64,000 nt of DNA from Batkoa obscura (taxonomy: Eukaryota > Entomophthoromycota > Entomophthoromycetes > Entomophthorales > Batkoaceae), in contig JASVEC010000004.1 of the NCBI GenBank assembly GCA_030770535.1, positions 1,116,001 to 1,180,000 of the forward strand, given 5' to 3'. Position 1 is the first letter of the stretch, and every line of letters begins with the position of its first letter. Shown here one piece after another: positions 57,375-64,000 of this stretch. The position numbers and the translations under genes were made by a program. The notes below the pieces were generated by a model that was not told the origin of the DNA, did no database searches, and saw only the letters and a program-made list of their open reading frames with translations.

Positions 57375-59111
57375 ATGGCAGCTGTAGAAGTAGTACAAGA
57401 TGAGGACCAATTGATGTCATTAAAAGTGATGCGATTGTCGCGGCCAGAATTTGAAATTCGAAGTGATGTTTATTTTGAAGTGGATGAAGAAAAAGGAGGC
57501 ATCCCATTTTTACCTGGTTTATCTCAACAAAAGGAAGTACATAATACCAACTTTGAACTTTCTCCAGTATTATCCCTACCCAATCCTTCTGATACTATTT
57601 ACCTTGGTGAAACTTTCTCTTGTTATATCAGCGTCAATAATGAAACGGACAAAGTTTTACAACATATGACATTAAAGGTGGAACTACAAGCTACCTATAG
57701 GCATTTTTCTTTGGTGGATACTACAATTAATCCACAAGATATTTTGTCCAATGACTCAGCCCAGTTTATTGTTCACCATGAAGTTAAAGAGTTAGGTATG
57801 CATTTTCTTTTATGTTCAGTTCATTATGTTACAACGAATCAAGAAAGGAAGTTTTTCAAGAAGATTTATAAAATCAATGTATTAAATCCATTAGCAGTTA
57901 AAACAAAAGCAAATAATTTAAAGGGCGGTGGTGCTGTTTTACTAGAAGTTCAAGTTCAAAATTTATCAACATCAACAATGTATTTGGATAATATGAAATT
58001 TGAACCAAACTCGGTTTTTAATTACCATGACCTTAATTTTATATTCGATGATTCAAATAATGGCTTTGAAATTCCAAAAAACTGTATTGAATCAAATAAT
58101 ATTACAGGGCCTTCGCATGAAACTTCTCCTATAAAGAATTCGGTAGATTCTGAAGAAATACGCTTAGAGTCGGAAAAGTTAGAAAATAATGAGATCTTAG
58201 AGCATACAGAAGAGTTGGATAATAAAATCAATGAAGATGTTGACGAAATCAAAGAACCTTGGGAGATAGAACTCCCATCTTCCCCTACTGAAGAAAATAA
58301 AGAGGTCAAATTAGAGGAACAGGCAGAAGATACGGAAGCTGTTGATGAGGGAAATGAAGATAATGAAGAAAAAGAAGTAAATGAAGAGAAAGAAATAATT
58401 GAAGAAAAACAGGGCAGTGGCGAAAAGGATATAAATATAGAAGAAGAACCAAGTGAAGAAAAGGAACTGAGCGAAGAAAAAGAAATAAATGATGATATTG
58501 TTAATGATGAAGCAGTTAATTCAACTCAAATGAACGGAAGCGAAAAAAATGAAGTAGTGGAAACAGTACCAAATTTTAGAAAGGAACTATTTGGGAATTT
58601 AAATTATTTAAAACCAAAAGATGTTCGACAGTATTTATATAAACTTGAACCTAAAGATCCAATTGATAATTCAGCTTATATTTCAAATGAGTTAGGTAAA
58701 TTAGATATTATCTGGAAAACAAGTTTCGGAGGTTCTGGAAGGTTACAAACAAGTCAATTGACCAGAAGGGCACCCCAAATTGAACTAATCGATTTAAAAG
58801 TAATTGAAGTTCAAAAACAAATTTATTTAGATTGTCCTTTCTTTATTGAGTTAAAGTTACAAAATAGAGGAGATAAAGTGATGCATATTGAATTATCAAC
58901 TGAAAGATTAAAAATGACGTCAATACTTTATAAGGGCATATCACCAAGGGATCTTGGTCCAATTGCTCCTGGTGGATTAATCAATTTTAAACTTGAATTT
59001 TTGCCTTTATCACCTGGGCCTCATAAACTTGGTGGGATTAAAATTATGGATATGTTTACGCATAATGTTGCTGAATTTGATCAAATTGCAGAAGTATTCA
59101 TTTCAAATTGA
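57375..59111 (+). CDS. TRAPPC13: Trafficking protein particle complex subunit 13 (TRAPPC13, DUF974)
   Basis: A single exon of 578 residues. The N-terminal part has the family start LMSLKVMRLSRPEF, then LPNPSDTIYLGETFSCYISV, NETDKVLQHMTLKVELQATY and HEVKELGMHFLLCSVHY. The C-terminal part has LDIIWKTSFGGSGRLQTSQL, IELIDLKVIEVQKQIYLDCP, FFIELKLQNRGDKVMHIELS, APGGLINFKLEFLPLSPGPH and LGGIKIMDMFTHNVAEFDQI. Between them (roughly residues 235-400) lies a Glu/Lys-rich insertion with imperfect xEEKEx repeats that metazoan TRAPPC13 (about 420 residues) lacks. TRAPPC13 is a peripheral TRAPPIII subunit, aiding Rab1/Ypt1 activation in ER-Golgi and autophagy traffic. The insertion is probably disordered. 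Very confident on family. Confidence 0.92.
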   Translation: MAAVEVVQDEDQLMSLKVMRLSRPEFEIRSDVYFEVDEEKGGIPFLPGLSQQKEVHNTNFELSPVLSLPNPSDTIYLGETFSCYISVNNETDKVLQHMTLKVELQATYRHFSLVDTTINPQDILSNDSAQFIVHHEVKELGMHFLLCSVHYVTTNQERKFFKKIYKINVLNPLAVKTKANNLKGGGAVLLEVQVQNLSTSTMYLDNMKFEPNSVFNYHDLNFIFDDSNNGFEIPKNCIESNNITGPSHETSPIKNSVDSEEIRLESEKLENNEILEHTEELDNKINEDVDEIKEPWEIELPSSPTEENKEVKLEEQAEDTEAVDEGNEDNEEKEVNEEKEIIEEKQGSGEKDINIEEEPSEEKELSEEKEINDDIVNDEAVNSTQMNGSEKNEVVETVPNFRKELFGNLNYLKPKDVRQYLYKLEPKDPIDNSAYISNELGKLDIIWKTSFGGSGRLQTSQLTRRAPQIELIDLKVIEVQKQIYLDCPFFIELKLQNRGDKVMHIELSTERLKMTSILYKGISPRDLGPIAPGGLINFKLEFLPLSPGPHKLGGIKIMDMFTHNVAEFDQIAEVFISN

Positions 59112-59386
59112 AAATGTTTTAGTTTTATAAATTAGAAAAATGTTTACTCCTTTTATATTATTTAATTTTAATAAATTACTAAACAAAATTAATTTTTTAA
59201 ATAACGATAATAAGTTCAAAAAGTGATTGTTTTTATTTTTATAATCTTAAATCTTGATTAAAAGATTTAACCATATTGAATATTAATTAAATCGTTAATA
59301 TCCGTATCCAACTTTTTGAAATAAATACTGGTTATCTTCCACGGCTTCAAAATGAGCAACAAAAACATAATATCTCAAATTCTTAT
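59112..59386. other. Convergent 3' spacer TRAPPC13 / CENP-N
   Basis: 275 bp between stops, AT-rich, no gene. Confidence 0.5.
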
Positions 59387-60818
59387 TTAAAATCTAAATT
59401 CATCTTCTGGTTTAATCTCTAAGTAATTGGTTCTTTTTGAAGATACGTTTTCCAAATAAGGCGCTAGTGGTGAAATAAAACTGAGTTCTCTAAGACCTTC
59501 TAGTATGTCATGTCCTTCAAATTTAATTGACATTGAAAATGGACTTCCATGCTCACTCAATGCTAAAGGATCACTTTTAGTAGGGTTTTGACGATATTCT
59601 AAATCAACCTAGTATATAATTAAATTGAACGTAAAATAATTAAAAAATTTATACCTTTAAGAATAAAGAGTTTATAACTGGCTGTTCATTTGTTCCAAAG
59701 CGCTCTTTTGTATAAAACTTTTGTTTTCCTTTATTTACTTTATCTTCGTCCTCTATATTCTTGGGTAGATACCCTGTAGGCTTGTAATCATTGGGTATAT
59801 TAACAGTAAACTCTTTCATATGTAGTGGACTTTTATCAACTTGTCCTAGTCTATAATGAGAAAATGGGCCCTGAGAATATTGGTTTAAAACCAAATCTAA
59901 TAATGATTTTGGATTATTTCCACTTAAAGGCAATGTATCTATAGCAGAAAGAGAGAACGCTTCTGAAAGTGCCTAAAAAATTATTGACATTAATTTAAGA
60001 TGAACCTAATTTTCAGCCATTACCTGCAGTAAATAGGGTTTAATATCTGATCGTATAGTGCTAGCAAGAAAGAAATTGGTCTCTGGGCGATAAACAATAT
60101 AAACTTTAGGGTATACAACGTTGCTTGTATGTCCTTGGTAGATTGCTACTCGTAACCACATATTATTCTCATCTTTTGCAGCATATACAAGCTAGTTTTG
60201 TTAATATACTATTTATAAATAAATTGAAAAACAAACCTTTGAGAAATAAGGTGCTAAGCTATCTGATATTATCCTTGCTATCTCTGGGGCTATCTCTTCA
60301 GTGCCTACCAAATAATCAGCCCATTTTCTTTTTAATTAAAAGTAAATTACCTTTGCTACTTTTTCGTGAACGTCTCATATAATATACATTCCATTTTATT
60401 TTAGTTTGATTCCTTAAAAAATCTAAATAAAAATTAGAGTTTCTCAAAACAACGCTGAAGTAAATTACATGACGTTTCCAATTGCGCTTCTTGAAATGGG
60501 GAGATTTTACCTTCCTTTTAACAATTGATAAGACTAATTTAAGTTACGATTAAATATTACCATAAAACCATCAACCCATTTAAGGACAAAGTCTCTTTTA
60601 TTAAGTTTTTCTAAATCTTGATTAAGTATACCTAACCTATATTCAATATCCTCTTTCAGCTCTTTTGACAAAACTTTTTTCCCTTCAAGTAGCTTATTTC
60701 TGACCCAAAGCATAAATAAAGTTTTTATGTCTGCTAAAGATAGCCTTCCTAATCCAAGTACTATTTGTCTCCTAGACAAGTTGGGGATATCGCCAAATTT
60801 TTGTATTTCTTTACTCAT
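59387..60818 (-). CDS. CHL4: Kinetochore protein CENP-N / Chl4 / Mis15
   Basis: ATG 60818 to the stop at 59387-59389, about five exons. Exon 1 gives the CENP-N N-terminal helical domain (PNLSRRQIVLGLGRLSLADI, KTLFMLWVRNKLLE). Later exons give EGKISPFQEAQLETSCNLL, WADYLVGTEEIAPEIARII, NNMWLRVAIYQGH...VYIVYRPETNFFLAS, and LSGNNPKSLLDLVLNQYS. The C-terminal dimer region (FEGHDILEGLRELSFISPL) matches the family's FEGTHVFAGL pattern. CENP-N binds CENP-L (Iml3) and, with it, the CENP-A nucleosome in the inner kinetochore. The frame is not continuous in my model between about 60310 and 60440: the exon carrying WNVYYMRRSRKSSKG and the next (KWADYLVG) cannot be joined in phase by any normal intron. 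Either an indel, an odd small intron, or real damage. Confidence 0.75.
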
Positions 60819-61577
60819 TTTGTTCAGTTTTGATTTATTGTTTATGATGTTTTTATAAAAAAATTGATCTTAAATTTCATCCTTTAGTTTTAATTTTAGC
60901 CTTCAGATTTCTATTTATAGAAGTAAATATTTGTTTAAGAATACAAATTTAAGAGCTTTGTAGTATATTAAAAGAAGTCTAAAGATATAACATTTATTAC
61001 TAAAGAGGATAAATTTGTTTATTACTATTGTTTAAAAGGCTTGTCTAATATATGTATTGCTCAAAATTAAGTCTTAAAGTCGTAATGAGAGGTTGAACAT
61101 CCCTTAAGCAATAGCTTAATTCATAATTCAAAGTGTAGCAAATGTATAATGTAGAGTAATATAATATCATAAAATATGACTACTAGAAACCCTTCTGTGA
61201 GAACCCTGGGTTTAAGTCTTTTAATAAAATCATACCAGATACCTTGATATATTATATTCTTATATTTTATAAAAAGTTGAAATTATTTTACTCTTTGAGG
61301 TTTCTTAATATTAACAACTATAATAAATTAATAAATTATACTATATGGGGATGTATTTTTATGTTTAAGAATTTTACTAACAATTTTTCCGCTCAAATAG
61401 TGCTTAAAAGATCGAAAAAGTGATGAAACCAAAAAAAACACCCCCATATAAATGTTTATAATTTGTATTATTTGAGTATGTTTATAAAAAGCTTATAGGA
61501 CTATTTCTTGATTTCTTGGAATTGTAGTTAGATAACAAATGTTTAAAAATAAAGATTATAAGCTTAGTAAACTTTAT
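60819..61577. other. Spacer with MITE copy J
   Basis: AT-rich, no gene other than the element at 61342-61450. Confidence 0.45.
61342..61450 (-). mobile_element. MITE-like element, copy J
   Basis: A complete 109 bp copy: TATATGGGGATGTATTTTTA at the left, ACACCCCCATATA at the right, core AATAGTGCTTAAAAG. It lies 128 bp downstream of the ML-2 stop codon. Confidence 0.88.
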
Positions 61578-62054
61578 TTAAGATTTGAAAGTTACTTTAA
61601 GTTGAATATGGGCAACTTGTTTTTTAGCAGGGGTGCTTATAGTACCATCAACGATATAGCTACCATCTGGTAATCCGGCTGGAATTTCAATTTCTTTAGT
61701 AGTGGTAACTGGGCCCTTCTTAATTGGGCATTTGTTTTGTCCACTACCGACAACAGTACAGAAATTGTAGCTTTTATCAATAACGGTGATATCACCATTT
61801 TTAGCAGTAACATGAGCAGTAGTACCATCTGGGATTTCGTCACTAAGCTCACCAGTTAAGGTTATGATGATCTTTTGTCCTCTTACTGGAACTTGAGGTG
61901 TGATGCTTACTTTTGAGATATGAAGGAGATCACTTGGAAGACCGCAGTCTAAAACAGCATTACCAAGGAGTGGACGGCATTCTGCGTTTGGAGTAAAACT
62001 GGCAGTAGCGCTAGCAATAAGAGCAAAGGTAGTTAAAAATTTGGTAAATTGCAT
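61578..62054 (-). CDS. ML-domain secreted lipid-binding protein (NPC2 / PG-PI transfer-like), paralog 2
   Basis: A 158-residue intronless protein. The signal peptide covers residues 1-19 (MQFTKFLTTFALIASATAS); the ML domain runs from CRPLLGNAVLDCGLPSDLLH (Cys26, Cys37) through TPQVPVRGQKIIITLTGEL, HVTAKNGDITVIDKSYNFC (Cys99), NKCPIKKG (Cys109) to YIVDGTISTPAKKQVAHIQL. It is a clear paralog of the gene at 7050-7559: same cysteines, same VPxRGQK strand and the same KKQV...IQLK end, but shorter by an N-terminal loop of about a dozen residues. Both are single-exon with a TATA box and lie on the same strand 54 kb apart, which suggests an expanded family rather than a recent tandem. The ligand is unknown. 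Confidence 0.88.
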   Translation of the reverse strand: MQFTKFLTTFALIASATASFTPNAECRPLLGNAVLDCGLPSDLLHISKVSITPQVPVRGQKIIITLTGELSDEIPDGTTAHVTAKNGDITVIDKSYNFCTVVGSGQNKCPIKKGPVTTTKEIEIPAGLPDGSYIVDGTISTPAKKQVAHIQLKVTFKS

Positions 62055-62098
62055 TTCAAATATAATTTTTGATAGCTAAATGATTAAAACAGCACCTC

Positions 62099-62107
62099 GT
62101 TTATATA
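62099..62107 (-). promoter_or_regulatory. TATA box of ML-domain gene 2
   Basis: TATATAAAC on the minus strand, about 45 bp upstream of the ATG at 62054, matching the arrangement of the first ML gene. Confidence 0.55.
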
Positions 62108-63720
62108 CCTTCCACTTAAGCCTATGATTTCTTATCTATCTATCAATGTTTATATGATTTCATTATAGCATGTAAGGGTGGGCCAATGTGAATCAAAGCA
62201 TTTGATACTTACATGTACAATCCCTCATTTATTCCAAAAAAGGGCACATCGGTGGAATTAATATACCACATTGAAAGCATATTTTATTCAATTATCTTTT
62301 ATAATATTATTTTACTTTTATCATTCGATTTACTCCCTTATAATACCTCAATATACCTTATTGCTAACGATTACTTTAATAGCTTAGTGAATCAATTATT
62401 TTTATTTTTATTTATTTTTATTTATAAATTATCAAATTTTAGATTTATATATATTATGATAGTTAATTATACTCTTATTTAATAGAAGAAATATTATTGT
62501 CTGCTTTTAGTATTTACAAATTTGCGTTAGTATGTCATATAATATTTAAGTATTTTGAAAGAACTATTTGATTATACATATGATTTTATGATTCTACCTA
62601 TATATACTTGTAAAAGCTTGTAAATAATAGCAACAAGCTAAATTCTGATGCACTTAAAGAATTATTGTTTAATTCTATCCCTTAATATTGTCACTCTTGA
62701 TTATAAAAAGCTAAATAAATAAGTGATTTATTTAGAGATATTATTTAGTGTAAATTAATGTGATAGATCATTTATCTAATAATACTTTAAAAATTTGTTT
62801 AAATAGTAATAAACTATCCGATTTAGTGAAATAGCTCAAGCGATGTTAAAACTTAATTAAATAACAATGGTAGAATATTCTATAAAAAGCTGCTATTGTA
62901 ATTTAGCAAACTTTGAATGATATAAATAAGCTTTTAATGCTTCATACAGTTAAAATAATCAAGTATATAAAGGATACTCTAATTTTGTATTCTCTAAAAT
63001 ACTTTTGGTACATATATTATTAGAACTATGTAATTGAACAGAGGGTTAAAGGAGTTGTATGTTTTCATAATCAAAAGATGCTTCATATTAGCAATAATAA
63101 TCATCTGGATTTTTGCATAAAAAATGCATATTGAAAACATTACTAAAGTTTATATCAAAAAGTTATAAAAGTATTTAATTCAACTTCATTAATTCTAATA
63201 TTTAGTATAATAGTTGTTTTAAAGTAAAAATAGTTTTAACATTTATTTAAAATTTATATATTATTTATAAAATCAAAAGAAACAAAATTTTTTTAGAAAA
63301 AGTATCTTTTATCTTATTTTTTAAATTAAAATAGTTAAATGGTTATAAATAAATATTTTAGATAATATAAATCAACATCATCTTTAATATAGAAACAGAA
63401 AAATCAATTTATGGAAATAACTTATCTTTGGTTATTTTTTACGTTGGTATTTCATTATATTTTATGTATTAAATCAAATATCTTAAATCAATATTGAAAA
63501 ATAATTTGAAGCTAAACTATGTTAAAAAATATATCTAAATTCATATATATTACTTATGTTTTAAAATTATTATCGTTTTTTATTCCTAAAATTTAGTTAA
63601 TATATTAAACCTCAAAAAATAACTTCTTTTCTTATATTATAGTTTAAAACAATATTGTTAGATTATAATTTTAGATTATTAAATTAAATTAATAGTAAAA
63701 ACAAAGGTTTACAGCTATTA

Positions 63721-63753
63721 AAAGTAATGGAGCCAAAAAAACACCCCCATATA
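63721..63753 (-). mobile_element. MITE-like element, fragment K
   Basis: Only one end remains: AAAGTAATGGAGCCAAAAAA followed by ACACCCCCATATA, matching the equivalent end of copy J. Confidence 0.65.
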
Positions 63754-63881
63754 TTGCTTTCATTGAGCAATAATATAAAGCAGTTGCCCAAGTTTATAGC
63801 TTAAATTGGAAGAAAAGATCAAAATTTCTAAGCTATTTTATCATTTAAAACAATAGTTGGTTTAAATTCTTTTAAAAAAAG

Positions 63882-64000
63882 ATGGGAATTAATAATACCA
63901 GTTGGACAGAACATAAGACAAGCGACGGAAGAGTATTTTTCTACAATAAAGAGACTAAGAAGTCATCATGGGAAAAGCCAGACGAATTAAAAGCCCCAGA
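63882..64000 (+). CDS. PRP40: WW-domain protein, Prp40-like splicing factor (5' part only)
   Basis: The first 40 residues are visible before the window ends: [20 protein letters not shown] then [19 protein letters not shown]. This is a complete WW domain with both signature Trp residues (8 and 30) and the terminal Pro, located right at the N terminus as in Prp40/PRPF40A, where WW domains bridge U1 snRNP to branch-point protein SF1/BBP. Other N-terminal WW proteins cannot be ruled out until FF domains are seen downstream. Confidence 0.7.
   Translation, partial: MGINNTSWTEHKTSDGRVFFYNKETKKSSWEKPDELKAP

Larger units (their letters stand above)
62055..63881. other. Intergenic
   Basis: Beyond the ML-2 promoter and the MITE fragment at 63721-63753, no gene is supported. 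The ORF 62213-62482 is hydrophobic AT-rich read-through without a motif. Confidence 0.45.

Noticed and set aside
62213-62482. 89-residue plus-strand ORF
   Set aside because: Hydrophobic AT read-through (Phe/Ile/Leu/Tyr), no start context and no recognisable domain.

Overview
The window is very AT-rich eukaryotic DNA with spliceosomal introns, mostly about 45-70 nt (GTAAGT-like donors, T-rich TTTAG acceptors). Gene content is fungal: Nma111-type tandem HtrA protease, Chl4/CENP-N, Dpb2, Nhx1-type exchanger, Dus1, a Prp40-like start. Base composition, retention of U2AF65, beta-TrCP-like and HEATR6-like genes, and heavy littering with a short inverted-repeat element suggest an early-diverging fungus, possibly an arbuscular mycorrhizal (Glomeromycotina-like) genome. 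That placement is inference.

Layout. 1-12 kb is gene-poor: a decayed Ser/Pro-rich secreted protein gene, a decayed CAP-domain gene, a small secreted ORF, an ML-domain lipid-binding protein and a single-pass membrane protein with a PPxY motif. 12-33 kb is a housekeeping block: coatomer zeta (RET3), Na+/H+ exchanger, DNA polymerase alpha catalytic subunit (POL1), DNA polymerase epsilon subunit B (DPB2), tRNA dihydrouridine synthase (DUS1), an atypical Rho-like GTPase, and a beta-TrCP-like F-box/WD40 protein. 33-39 kb is accessory: a second CAP relic and unidentified decayed coding sequence. 39-61 kb is again housekeeping: NMA111, a mucin-like membrane protein, U2AF large subunit, a HEATR6-like HEAT protein, a RING-H2 membrane protein, mitochondrial uS15, a small unknown gene, TRAPPC13 and CENP-N/CHL4. 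61-64 kb holds a second ML-domain gene and the first exon of a Prp40-like WW protein cut by the window end.

The main unexplained structure is a family of 108-109 bp inverted-repeat elements (MITE-like, TATATGGGG...CCCCATATA ends, probable TA target duplications): ten near-complete or worn copies plus one fragment. All lie between intact genes or inside decayed ones. A second, older two-copy element of about 165 bp with TACAACTGTCGC-like ends is also present. Other points of interest are a Rho-like GTPase lacking both the Gly12 and Gln61 equivalents, two paralogous ML proteins 54 kb apart, two related CAP relics 30 kb apart, and frame problems in the CENP-N and F-box gene models. I found no rRNA, tRNA or CRISPR features and no recognisable intact autonomous transposon or viral gene. 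No database search was possible; all family names rest on motif recognition.
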